Shown: positions 1-6,556 of the stretch, piece by piece
Layout: each line of letters starts with the position of its first letter
Numbering within the stretch: position 1 is the first letter of the stretch
From: Verrucomicrobiota bacterium
GTDB taxonomy: Bacteria; Verrucomicrobiota; Verrucomicrobiia; Limisphaerales; JADLHS01
Assembly: GCA_025360895.1 (NCBI GenBank)
Contig: JANYBF010000437.1
Location: forward strand, 1-7,644
Length of the DNA: 7,644 nucleotides
Direction: 5' to 3'
Program-made: the position numbers and the translations under genes
Notes under the pieces: model-generated
Databases searched by the model: none
What the model was told of the DNA's origin: nothing
The model's input: only the letters and a program-made list of their open reading frames with translations

Positions 1-777
1 CCACAGGAAGGCATCGTGGACTATCCGAAGGTCTGCGACGCGATGTTGAAGTGCATCGCGGAGCAGGGTGGCAAAGTGGTGACGAACGCCCGCGTCACGA
101 AGCTCAATCCGACGGGCAACGGCTGGGTGGCGGAGACGACCGCAGGCGATTTCGAGGCGGAGTTTGTGGTGAACTGCGCCGGACTGCACTGCGACCGCGT
201 GAGTGAACTGGCGGGCGAAAAACGCGCAGTGCGGATCGTTCCGTTCCGTGGCGAATACTACAAACTCAAACCCGCGCGGCAGCAGTTGGTGAAGCATTTG
301 ATTTATCCCGTGCCCGACCCACAATTTCCCTTTCTCGGCGTTCACTTCACGCGGCTGATCGAGGGCGGGGTCGAGGCCGGGCCCAATGCGGTGCTGGCGT
401 TCAAACGCGAGGGCTACAAGAAAACGGACTTCAACGTCGCCGATCTTTTTGACGCGCTTTCGTTTGGCGGGCTGTGGAAATTTTTGGGCCAGCACAAGCG
501 GATGTGTTGGGAAGAAATCAAACGCTCGTTCAGCAAAGAACTCTTTTGCCAGTCGTTGCAACGCCTCGTGCCCGAGATTCGCGTGGAAGATTTGGAGACC
601 GGGGGCGCGGGCGTGCGCGCGCAGGCGATGTCGCCGGACGGAACGCTCGTTCAGGATTTCAGTTTCGTGCGCGGGCGCAAGGCGTTGCATGTGCTCAACG
701 CACCCAGCCCGGCGGCCACGGCGTCGTTGACCATTGGGGAGGAAATTGCCCGCCAACTGGTTGGCGAGGTTGAATAG
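1..777 (+). CDS. lhgO: L-2-hydroxyglutarate oxidase (LhgO-like FAD oxidoreductase), 5' end cut by window
   Basis: Flavin-dependent oxidase/dehydrogenase of the DAO family that converts L-2-hydroxyglutarate to 2-oxoglutarate; family members usually pass electrons to the membrane quinone pool. The reading frame is open from base 1, so the gene starts upstream. About 258 codons are present, against roughly 400-420 residues in the family, and the N-terminal FAD-binding Rossmann motif lies outside the window. Visible family signatures include GIVDY at the left edge, the PFRGEYYKL segment, HLIYPVPDPQFPFLGVH, GPNAVLAFKREGY, then GVRAQAMSPDG and NAPSPAATAS near the C terminus. These closely match my recollection of E. 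coli LhgO. Substrate specificity is inferred from this resemblance. The gene sits 87 bp upstream of nucleotide-sugar genes, an unusual partner that may recycle 2-hydroxyglutarate or be unrelated. The first ATG/GTG-like codon at 16 is internal, not the true start. Confidence 0.87.
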   Translation, partial: PQEGIVDYPKVCDAMLKCIAEQGGKVVTNARVTKLNPTGNGWVAETTAGDFEAEFVVNCAGLHCDRVSELAGEKRAVRIVPFRGEYYKLKPARQQLVKHLIYPVPDPQFPFLGVHFTRLIEGGVEAGPNAVLAFKREGYKKTDFNVADLFDALSFGGLWKFLGQHKRMCWEEIKRSFSKELFCQSLQRLVPEIRVEDLETGGAGVRAQAMSPDGTLVQDFSFVRGRKALHVLNAPSPAATASLTIGEEIARQLVGEVE

Positions 778-854
778 AGTTGCAAAAAGGCTGAAAATTG
801 GAATCTTTCCCGTTCGCTTTTGTTTTTCAAAGGCCGGTTGAGTAAATGAAAAAC

Positions 855-858
855 GGGA
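855..858 (+). promoter_or_regulatory. Weak Shine-Dalgarno-like GGGA before first SDR gene
   Basis: GGGA lies six bases before the ATG at 865. It is the only start in the window with a purine-rich stretch at a normal distance, which supports that start. The rest of the 778-864 gap is AT-richer than the genes, and I see no convincing -35/-10 pair in it. If the cluster has its own promoter it is probably here, but that is inference from the gap size only. Confidence 0.35.
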
Positions 859-864
859 ATCATC

Positions 865-1866
865 ATGGCAGACAAATTTTTCGTGATCGGCAGCAACTCG
901 TTCACCGGAGCGAGCTTCGTGAATTATTTGCTGACGCGCGGCGATGAGGTCATTGGCACGAGCCGCTCACCGGAACTCAACCCCGTTTTTCTCCCGTATC
1001 AGTGGCCAACCCCGCAGCCGGCGACCGGAAAGTTTCAGTTCCGGCAACTCGACTTGAATCAGGACACGGACGGACTGGTGGCCGCGATTGACGGATTCAA
1101 GCCGGATTATGTGGTCAATTTTGCGGCACAAAGCATGGTGGCCGAAAGCTGGTTGCAGCCCGACCAGTGGTATCAAACCAATGTCGTGGCCAACGTGCGG
1201 TTGCACGACAAGATTCGCCAATTTGGTTTCATCAAGAAGTACGTCCACGTTACGACGCCCGAGGTGTACGGCAGTTGCAGTGGCAACGTGACCGAAAGCG
1301 CGCCCTTCAATCCCAGCACGCCCTATGCGGCTTCGCGCGCGGCGTGTGATTTGCATCTGATGACGTTTTTCAAGAACTACAAGTTTCCCGTGGTTTTCAC
1401 GCGGGCCGCGAATGTTTACGGGCCGGGCCAGCAACTCTATCGCATCATTCCGCGTACGGTTTTTTTCATCAAGCTGGGACGAAAGCTTCAGCTTCATGGC
1501 GGCGGACGTTCCGTGCGGTCGTTCATCCACGCGCGCGACGTGGCGGAGGGGACGCTGCGCGTCGCCCGGCAGGCTCCGCCCGGCGAGACATATCATTTTT
1601 CCACCGACCTTTACCTTTCCATCCGCGAACTCGTCGAACGTATCTGCACGCGCATGGCCGTAAAATTTGCGGACGTGGTCGAAGTCGTTGGTGACCGTCC
1701 GGGCAAGGACGCCGCCTACTTGCTCGATAGCACCAAGGCCCGCACCACGCTCGGCTGGCAGGCTGCCATCTCGCTGGATCAAGGCATTGATGAGACTATT
1801 GCCTGGATCGCGCAAAACCTGGAAGCATTAAAGCAACAACCGGCGGATTACATTCACAAACCTTGA
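865..1866 (+). CDS. Extended SDR, nucleotide-sugar dehydratase/epimerase-like, with altered catalytic motif
   Basis: A 333-residue extended short-chain dehydrogenase/reductase resembling dTDP-glucose 4,6-dehydratase and GDP-mannose 4,6-dehydratase, presumably a cytoplasmic enzyme acting on an NDP-sugar with tightly bound NAD(P). The N-terminal Rossmann motif is G9-S-N-S-F-T-G15, where the usual middle glycine is Ser12. The active-site segment T130-T-P-E-V-Y-G136 aligns with the STDEVYG of RfbB: Thr and Glu are kept, but the dehydratase Asp is Pro132. The catalytic YxxxK is Y154-A-A-S-R158, with arginine replacing lysine. Downstream RAANVYGPGQQ, IIPR and the GGGRSVRSFIHARDVAEG segment are typical of the sugar-nucleotide binding half. 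Start choice rests on the GGGA at 855 and the immediate Rossmann strand. The stop is 3 bp before the next SDR gene, so the two are surely co-transcribed. Family is certain; exact reaction is not, and the motif changes argue against a standard 4,6-dehydratase. Confidence 0.85.
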   Translation: MADKFFVIGSNSFTGASFVNYLLTRGDEVIGTSRSPELNPVFLPYQWPTPQPATGKFQFRQLDLNQDTDGLVAAIDGFKPDYVVNFAAQSMVAESWLQPDQWYQTNVVANVRLHDKIRQFGFIKKYVHVTTPEVYGSCSGNVTESAPFNPSTPYAASRAACDLHLMTFFKNYKFPVVFTRAANVYGPGQQLYRIIPRTVFFIKLGRKLQLHGGGRSVRSFIHARDVAEGTLRVARQAPPGETYHFSTDLYLSIRELVERICTRMAVKFADVVEVVGDRPGKDAAYLLDSTKARTTLGWQAAISLDQGIDETIAWIAQNLEALKQQPADYIHKP

Positions 1867-1869
1867 TTC

Positions 1870-2910
1870 ATGATACCGAAGAAAATTCTCGTCACGGGCG
1901 GATTTGGTTATGTCGGGGCGCGTTTGACCCCGCATCTGCTCGGCCTCGGCCATCAGGTGCGCGTGCTGGATCAGATGCTGTACACGGATGCCGGCCTCGT
2001 CGCGCTTAAAGCCGACCAGTCTTTCCCGCAATGGCAGAGCCGCTTTGAACTGATGCGTGGCGATCTGCGCGATCCGGTCGTGGTCGCCTCGGCGGTGAAA
2101 GGCATGGATACCATCATCCATCTGGCGGCCATCTCGAACGATCCAACCGGCGACATTGATGAAGTGTTGACGCGCCAGGTGAATTTCGACGCCGTGGGGC
2201 TTTTGCTGGCGCAGGCGCGCGCGGCGGGTGTCCAGCGGTTCATCAACGCTTCCTCCAGCAGCGTGTTTGGTATCAAGGATTGCGCCGACGTGACCGAAGC
2301 CCTCGAACCCGAGCCGATCACGTTTTATTCGAAGTACAAAATGCTCTCCGAGTGGCTCGTCACGGCGGCGGCTTCACCGGATTTCTGCGCGGTCAACATC
2401 CGGCCCGCGACCATCTGCGGTTACTCGCCGCGCCAGCGGTTTGATCTGACGGTTAACAAGCTCACGGCCGATGCCGTCCGCAAGCGCGTCATCACCGTGC
2501 ACGGCGGGGAGCAGCGCCGCCCCAACGTCGGTATGAGCGACGCCATCAACCTTTACGGTATCCTCACGCAGACCGATCCCAAGCTGATCAATGGGCGCAC
2601 CTTTAATTTTGGATTCGAGAATTTGAAGGTCATTGAGATTGCCCGGGTCATCCAAGGCGAACTCAAGGACCTCAACGTCGAGATCAAAGTCACCGACACG
2701 CTCGACAAACGCGATTATCACATCTCGTCCGCAAAAATTCTTCAGGTGCTCGGCTACCAGCCGGTCAGTTCCATCCGGGCCGAAGTGGCGAACTTGCGCC
2801 AGGCGCTCGACAGCGGAGCGTTCCCGGACATTGACGCCGCCGAGCATTACAACATGAAGTTTATGAAGGGCGCTCGTTCCGCCAAAGCCTACGAGTTTGC
2901 CTCGCGCTGA
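1870..2910 (+). CDS. NAD-dependent epimerase/dehydratase (extended SDR), canonical active site
   Basis: A 346-residue extended SDR of the NDP-sugar epimerase/dehydratase type. The NAD-binding motif is G10-G-F-G-Y-V-G16 right after the first beta strand. A second family signature, IHLAAISNDP, occurs near residues 83-92. The serine cluster S128-S-S-S-V-F-G134 and Y153-S-K-Y-K157 supply the standard Ser-Tyr-Lys catalytic residues, unlike the preceding gene. The RPATICGYSPRQRFD stretch and a later EQRRPNVGMSDA segment form the sugar-nucleotide binding region. Likely roles are epimerisation, 4-keto reduction or dehydration of an NDP-sugar; the sequence does not distinguish these. The ATG at 1870 follows the previous stop by 3 bp with no Shine-Dalgarno site, suggesting translational coupling. 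The next gene begins 9 bp after its stop. An intact SDR beside an altered one hints that they perform different steps or form a heteromer (inference). Confidence 0.88.
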   Translation: MIPKKILVTGGFGYVGARLTPHLLGLGHQVRVLDQMLYTDAGLVALKADQSFPQWQSRFELMRGDLRDPVVVASAVKGMDTIIHLAAISNDPTGDIDEVLTRQVNFDAVGLLLAQARAAGVQRFINASSSSVFGIKDCADVTEALEPEPITFYSKYKMLSEWLVTAAASPDFCAVNIRPATICGYSPRQRFDLTVNKLTADAVRKRVITVHGGEQRRPNVGMSDAINLYGILTQTDPKLINGRTFNFGFENLKVIEIARVIQGELKDLNVEIKVTDTLDKRDYHISSAKILQVLGYQPVSSIRAEVANLRQALDSGAFPDIDAAEHYNMKFMKGARSAKAYEFASR

Positions 2911-2919
2911 TTTAATTCG

Positions 2920-4458
2920 ATGGCCGCCACGAAAATAATTCCGTTTGCCAGCGCGCCCGCGTTTTTCAAATCGCTCCGGGCGCGCGGCAAGCGCCTGGTC
3001 CAATCGCACGGCATCTTCGACCTCATCCATCCCGGCCACATCCTGCATCTGGAGGAAGCGCGGGCATTGGGCGACGCGCTTGTGGTCACGCTCACGGCGG
3101 ACAAATTTGTCAATAAAGGTCCGGGCCGGCCTTATTTCAACGAGCAACTGCGCCTCAAGAGTCTCGCGGCGTTGTCCTGCGTGGATTACATCGTTCTCGT
3201 GCCGTTCACCGGCGCGCTCGAAGCGATCGCGTGCGTGCATCCGGACGTCTATTGCAAGGGCAAGGATTACGCCGACCCGGATTTTGATACCGAGGGCAAT
3301 TTGCCGGACGAGATTCGCGCCGCTAGGAAATATGGCGGTCAGGTGCGTTTCATCGGCTCGGTGACCTATAGCTCCACGAAACTGCTGAACCAGCACTTCG
3401 ACCATCTCAGCACCCCGGTTAAAGCCTTTTGCGAAGACCTCGCCATGCGCTATCCGCGGAAAAGCTTCTTTGAAGCCGTTGCCAGCCTGGCCGGGCTGAA
3501 GGTGCTGGTCATAGGCGATACGATTTTCGATCGTTACTCCGCCGTGAAGGTGCAGGGATTGACGTCCAAGAACAAAATCATCTCCGGCCGCTTTCTCGGG
3601 GAAGAAACCCAGTGTGGCGGCGCCTTGGCCGTATTCCGCCACGTCAAACAGTTTGCCCGGCAGGTAAAGTTTGTGAGTCTGATCGGCGCCGAGCCTTGGG
3701 CGCAACGGCAGCTTCGGGCGCACGTTGCGCCGGGCGAGGATTGCGTCATTCGGGAGGCCGGCTTCACCACCATCATCAAGCAGCGATTCGTGGAGCCGCT
3801 CGTCGAAGGGGCGGAGATGAGCAAGCTGTTCTCGGTCAACTTCATTGACGCCCATCCGCCCGCCGCCGCCGGGCAACGGAAAGTTCTCAGTGCCATCCGC
3901 CGGGAGATCAAGCAGGCGGACGTGGTGCTGTTGCTCGATTTCGGTCACGGCCTGATGCAGCCGCTCGTCCGGGAACTAGTTCAGGCTTCCGCCAAATTTC
4001 TCGCCTTGAATTGCCAGACCAACAGCAATAACCACGGTTTTAACATCGTCAGTCGCCAATACCAGCGGGCGGATGCCTTGGCGCTCGACGAGCAGGAAAT
4101 GATGCTGGCGGTTGGCCAGCGCCAAATGGATCACGCCCGGGAACTCGCGCGGCTGAAGCAGAAGTTCCGCTCGCGCTACGCCTGGCTCACGCGCGGCGCG
4201 GTGCAGACCATTGGCTTGCACGATCACGAAGCCGCCTGCTTATGCCCGCCGCTCGAACGGGACCTGGTGGATACCATCGGTGCGGGGGACGCCTTTTTCT
4301 CCGTGGCGGCGCTCGCGGCGGCGAAGCAGTTGCCGGTGGACCTCGCCACGTTTCTCGGCCAGCTCGCCGGCGCGCAAGCCGTGAAAATCGTCGGCAATGC
4401 CACCCCGATTTCCAAACCCACCCTTCTCAAGAGCGGCATGTCTCTGCTAAACTTCTAG
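2920..4458 (+). CDS. Nucleotidyltransferase-PfkB sugar kinase fusion (HldE-like, reversed domain order)
   Basis: A 512-residue two-domain cytoplasmic enzyme. Residues about 20-160 are a cytidylyltransferase-fold domain: HGIFDLIHPGH contains the nucleotide-binding H37-P-G-H40, and Y150-S-S-T153 matches the C-terminal (S)ST signature of HldE/TagD-type transferases. After a linker, residues about 190-505 form a PfkB/ribokinase-family kinase. It opens with VLVIGDTIFDRY (194-206), as in heptose kinases, and ends with D451-T-I-G-A-G-D457, whose Asp is the catalytic base. Together they would phosphorylate a sugar (or polyol) phosphate and transfer NMP from ATP or CTP to give an activated NDP-sugar. 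Classical HldE makes ADP-heptose but has kinase first and transferase second; here the order is reversed, so the substrate may not be heptose. The ATG at 2920 is 9 bp after the previous stop and lacks a Shine-Dalgarno site. Both domains look intact. The nucleotide (ADP or CDP) is undecided. Confidence 0.88.
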   Translation: MAATKIIPFASAPAFFKSLRARGKRLVQSHGIFDLIHPGHILHLEEARALGDALVVTLTADKFVNKGPGRPYFNEQLRLKSLAALSCVDYIVLVPFTGALEAIACVHPDVYCKGKDYADPDFDTEGNLPDEIRAARKYGGQVRFIGSVTYSSTKLLNQHFDHLSTPVKAFCEDLAMRYPRKSFFEAVASLAGLKVLVIGDTIFDRYSAVKVQGLTSKNKIISGRFLGEETQCGGALAVFRHVKQFARQVKFVSLIGAEPWAQRQLRAHVAPGEDCVIREAGFTTIIKQRFVEPLVEGAEMSKLFSVNFIDAHPPAAAGQRKVLSAIRREIKQADVVLLLDFGHGLMQPLVRELVQASAKFLALNCQTNSNNHGFNIVSRQYQRADALALDEQEMMLAVGQRQMDHARELARLKQKFRSRYAWLTRGAVQTIGLHDHEAACLCPPLERDLVDTIGAGDAFFSVAALAAAKQLPVDLATFLGQLAGAQAVKIVGNATPISKPTLLKSGMSLLNF

Positions 4459-4529
4459 GCGCAATGACCTTGGTTGACCCAAAAACTCATGGCCGGATGA
4501 TCAAACGAGCGAACGCGACTGGATGTGGT

Positions 4530-4639
4530 AGGGTCGTCGCGCGGCGACGACCGGCGCAACGGCTTCACCCCGGACGTGCGCCGGCGGCGAAATTGTTCCG
4601 GTCCGGCACGGGCCGGGGGCGTTGCCGCGCGACAACCCT
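4530..4639. repeat. MITE/REP-like intergenic element with imperfect terminal inverted repeats
   Basis: Bases 4530-4549 and the reverse complement of 4620-4639 match at 18 of 20 positions, both containing the core GTCGCGCGGC. Each end is itself palindromic: the left end forms a perfect 9-bp stem with a 3-base loop (4532-4552), and the right end a 16-bp palindrome with one mismatched pair (4621-4636). Inside lie a perfect 8-bp stem (4551-4558 with 4577-4584) and a 5-bp stem (4603-4607 with 4612-4616). It encodes no plausible protein, has no clear target-site duplication, and ends 10 bp before the alcohol dehydrogenase ATG. It fills most of the 191-bp gap at 4459-4649; the first 71 bp of that gap show nothing recognisable. 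A non-autonomous mobile element or REP-type repeat is the best reading. An RNA-level processing or regulatory structure is the alternative. Confidence 0.55.
4532..4552. repeat. Perfect 9-bp hairpin with GCG loop
   Basis: GGTCGTCGC at 4532-4540 pairs perfectly with GCGACGACC at 4544-4552 around a 3-base loop. It is GC-rich and lies 73 bp after the kinase-fusion stop codon. No T-run follows, so it is not a standard rho-independent terminator. It could stabilise the 3' end of the upstream message or attenuate transcription, and it doubles as the left end of the inverted-repeat element. Confidence 0.7.
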
Positions 4640-4649
4640 GCCTGCCTGA

Positions 4650-5684
4650 ATGAAAACTGCCGCCGCCATTCTGGTTGAACAAAAGCAACCGCTCGTGCTG
4701 GACGAGGTGGAGTTGCCCGCGCTGGGCTTCGGCCAGGTGCTGGTGGATATCAAAGCCACGCGCATCTGTGGCTCGCAGATTGGCGAGATTGACGGGGTGA
4801 AAGGGCCGGACAAATGGTTGCCGCACCTGCTCGGCCACGAGGCGGGTGGCATCGTTTGCGAAGTGGGGCCGGAAGTCCGCCATGTCAAACCCGGCGACCG
4901 CGTCGTTGCCCACTGGCGTCCCGGTCGTGGCATCGAAGCGCGCGGCGCGATTTACCAATGGCACGGCAAAAACTGCAATGCCGGTCCCATCACCACCTTT
5001 CAACAACTCGCCATCCTTTCCGAAAACCGCGTTACGGTCGTGCCACCGGACACGGACTTTGAAATCTGCTGCCTGCTCGCGGACACGCTTACCACCGGCT
5101 TTGGCGTCATCAACAACGACGCGAAGGTAAAAATTGGTGAAGCTGTCGTGGTTATCGGTTGCGGCGGCATTGGCCTCGGCACGGTGCTCGGCGCGAAGCT
5201 CGCGGGCGCGCATCCGGTTATCGCCGTGGACGTGCAAGACCACAAGCTGGCCGTCGCCGCCCAATACGGCGCGACGCACACGATCAATTCCACCAAGGAA
5301 GATTTCAGTGAAGCCGTCTTGAAAATTCTCGGCGGAGCACGGCCGGATGTGGTCGTGGACGGTACAGGCAATCCTGCGGTTCTGGAACAAGCCTTCGCCC
5401 TGGCGGGTAACTTTGCCCGCGTGGTCGGCGTGGGCGTGATGGCGCATGACCGCAAAATCTCGCTAAACACGCTGCCGTTGCATCTCGGCAAGGTTTTGCG
5501 CGGCTCGCACGGTGGCGAGAGCCGGCCCGCCGATGACATTCCCCGTTACCTCCGCATGCTGCGGGATGGACGTTTCGACCCGCGTGGTTTTGTCTCGCAC
5601 CGCATTTCGCTCGCCGAAGTAAACGAAGGCATTGCCAAGATGCGTTCCGGCGAAGTCATCCATTGCCTCATCCATTTCCCATGA
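4650..5684 (+). CDS. Medium-chain (zinc-type) alcohol dehydrogenase, NAD-dependent, atypical zinc sites
   Basis: A 344-residue MDR-family dehydrogenase that would interconvert a hydroxyl and a carbonyl on a sugar or polyol. The GroES-like N-terminal domain carries catalytic-zinc candidates C40 (in RICGSQ) and H63-E64 (in LLGHEAGG). The third ligand, normally Cys in a GC..TTG context, aligns with D145 in LLADTLTTGFG. The structural-zinc lobe (about residues 88-115) lacks the usual four-cysteine cluster and has only C109. The Rossmann motif is G170-C-G-G-I-G175, and D194 at the end of the second strand favours NAD over NADP. TarJ-like ribulose-5-phosphate reductases belong to the same superfamily, so a ketose-phosphate reductase role is plausible but unproven. 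The ATG at 4650 follows a 191-bp gap and has no Shine-Dalgarno site. Its TGA overlaps the next gene's ATG (ATGA), indicating translational coupling to the transketolase subunit. Confidence 0.86.
   Translation: MKTAAAILVEQKQPLVLDEVELPALGFGQVLVDIKATRICGSQIGEIDGVKGPDKWLPHLLGHEAGGIVCEVGPEVRHVKPGDRVVAHWRPGRGIEARGAIYQWHGKNCNAGPITTFQQLAILSENRVTVVPPDTDFEICCLLADTLTTGFGVINNDAKVKIGEAVVVIGCGGIGLGTVLGAKLAGAHPVIAVDVQDHKLAVAAQYGATHTINSTKEDFSEAVLKILGGARPDVVVDGTGNPAVLEQAFALAGNFARVVGVGVMAHDRKISLNTLPLHLGKVLRGSHGGESRPADDIPRYLRMLRDGRFDPRGFVSHRISLAEVNEGIAKMRSGEVIHCLIHFP
5681..5684 (+). promoter_or_regulatory. ATGA stop-start overlap deciding the transketolase N-subunit start
   Basis: The ATG at 5681 overlaps the dehydrogenase TGA at 5682-5684. 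No Shine-Dalgarno site precedes it, so re-initiation by ribosomes finishing the upstream gene is the likely route. This start is preferred over an in-frame TTG at 5663. Confidence 0.7.
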
Positions 5685-6514
5685 GCGTTGCGGCTACAAC
5701 TTCCATCGCCGATCTCGATCTGATCGCCCGCCAATTGCGCTTCAAGGTCATCGAAATGTCCCATGCCGCCGGCACGCCGCACCTCGGCTCGGCGTTGTCC
5801 TGCCTGGATATTTTGGTTGCCGCCTACTGGAACGTCGTGCGGGTGGATGCAACGAACCCATCCGATCCGGCGCGCGACCGGTTCATTTTAAGCAAAGGCC
5901 ATGCGGCTTCGGCGCTTTATGCCACGCTGGCCGCGCGCGGATTTTTCCCGCAGGATTGGCTGGATAATTTTGCCCAACACCGGTCGCCGCTGGCCGAGCA
6001 ACCCGCGCCCAACTGTGCGCCGGGCGTGGAACTCGCGACCGGCTCGCTGGGTCATGGCCTGCCCGTCGGCGTCGGCATGGCGCTGGCCGCGCGGATTCGG
6101 AAGCTGGATTATCGCGTGTTTGTCTGCCTGAGCGACGGCGAGTGCAACGAAGGCACGGTTTGGGAAGCGGCGATGTTCGCGCCGGCGCAGAAGCTGGAAA
6201 ATCTTTGTGTCATCGTGGATTACAACAAATGGCAGGCGACGGGGCGCAGCAATGAAATCATGGCGCTGCCTTCACTCCGCGATAAATGGGCGGCGTTTGG
6301 CTGGGACGCACACGAGGTGGACGGCCACAATATCGCGGAACTCACGCGCCTGATGAAATTGGTTCCGGTCGCCGGTGGCAAACCGCTTGCAATTATTGCC
6401 CACACGATCAAGGGCAAAGGGGTTTCGTTCATGCAAGACGACAACAACTGGCACTATCGCATTCCCAAACCCGAGGAAGTCGCCGAAGCGAAGCGCCAAC
6501 TGGGGTTGGCGTGA
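5681..6514 (+). CDS. Transketolase, N-terminal (thiamine diphosphate-binding) subunit
   Basis: A 277-residue protein corresponding to the PP domain of transketolase, which binds the diphosphate end of thiamine diphosphate (ThDP) and Mg. Signatures are GTPHLGSALS (His34), the SKGHAA motif around S71-H74, GSLGHGL at 121-127, and the ThDP/Mg motif running from S151-D-G-E to N182 (VDYNKWQATG). The first Gly of the usual GDG is Ser151. Classical transketolases are single chains of about 660 residues; this is the split form, needing the 6720-7637 product for the pyrimidine and C-terminal domains. The enzyme would transfer a two-carbon ketol unit between sugar phosphates. In this sugar cluster it may make a precursor rather than serve central metabolism (inference). 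It is translationally coupled to the dehydrogenase by a 4-base overlap. A 205-bp repeat-filled gap, unusual for such subunit pairs, separates it from its partner. Confidence 0.9.
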   Translation: MSVAATTSIADLDLIARQLRFKVIEMSHAAGTPHLGSALSCLDILVAAYWNVVRVDATNPSDPARDRFILSKGHAASALYATLAARGFFPQDWLDNFAQHRSPLAEQPAPNCAPGVELATGSLGHGLPVGVGMALAARIRKLDYRVFVCLSDGECNEGTVWEAAMFAPAQKLENLCVIVDYNKWQATGRSNEIMALPSLRDKWAAFGWDAHEVDGHNIAELTRLMKLVPVAGGKPLAIIAHTIKGKGVSFMQDDNNWHYRIPKPEEVAEAKRQLGLA

Positions 6515-6521
6515 AGGCGAA

Positions 6522-6556
6522 ATGCAGAATGCAAAATGTTAAATGCAGAATAGGAA
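6522..6556. repeat. Heptameric tandem repeat, about five degenerate units
   Basis: Starting 8 bp after the transketolase N-subunit stop, the triplet ATG recurs exactly every 7 bases (6522, 6529, 6536, 6543), with an ATA at 6550. The units are ATGCAGA (first and fourth), ATGCAAA, ATGTTAA and a decayed fifth, ATAGGAA. Because the period is not a multiple of three and the tract lies after the stop, it is not coding. It is much more AT-rich than the genes. Function unknown; it runs straight into the decamer repeats. Confidence 0.65.

Noticed and set aside
820..848. Possible sigma-70-like promoter (TTGTTT, 17 bp, TAAATG)
   Set aside because: Each hexamer matches the consensus at only about half its positions; not supportable without transcript data.
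809..857. Inverted repeat CCCGTT/AACGGG before the first SDR gene
   Set aside because: Only 6 bp with a 37-base loop; could easily be chance.
967..1815. 282-codon open frame on the - strand
   Set aside because: Antisense shadow of the first SDR gene with no recognisable motifs.
2374..3948. 524-codon open frame on the - strand
   Set aside because: It lies antisense to the second SDR and the kinase fusion, both with clear family motifs. Its translation has no recognisable domain, and long antisense frames are expected in GC-rich coding DNA.
4532..4552. Rho-independent terminator after the kinase fusion
   Set aside because: The stem is strong but no T-run follows, and the genes beyond appear to belong to the same cluster.
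4242..4649. 135-codon open frame on the + strand covering the 191-bp gap
   Set aside because: It starts inside the kinase domain in another frame. Its tail is an Arg/Ala/Pro-rich translation of the palindromic element, not a plausible protein.
4455..5447. 330-codon open frame on the - strand
   Set aside because: Antisense to the dehydrogenase and running through the palindromic gap; no protein family signature.
5663..5680. Upstream TTG start for the transketolase N-subunit
   Set aside because: The ATG at 5681 forms a classic ATGA overlap with the preceding stop and is more plausible than a TTG with no Shine-Dalgarno site.
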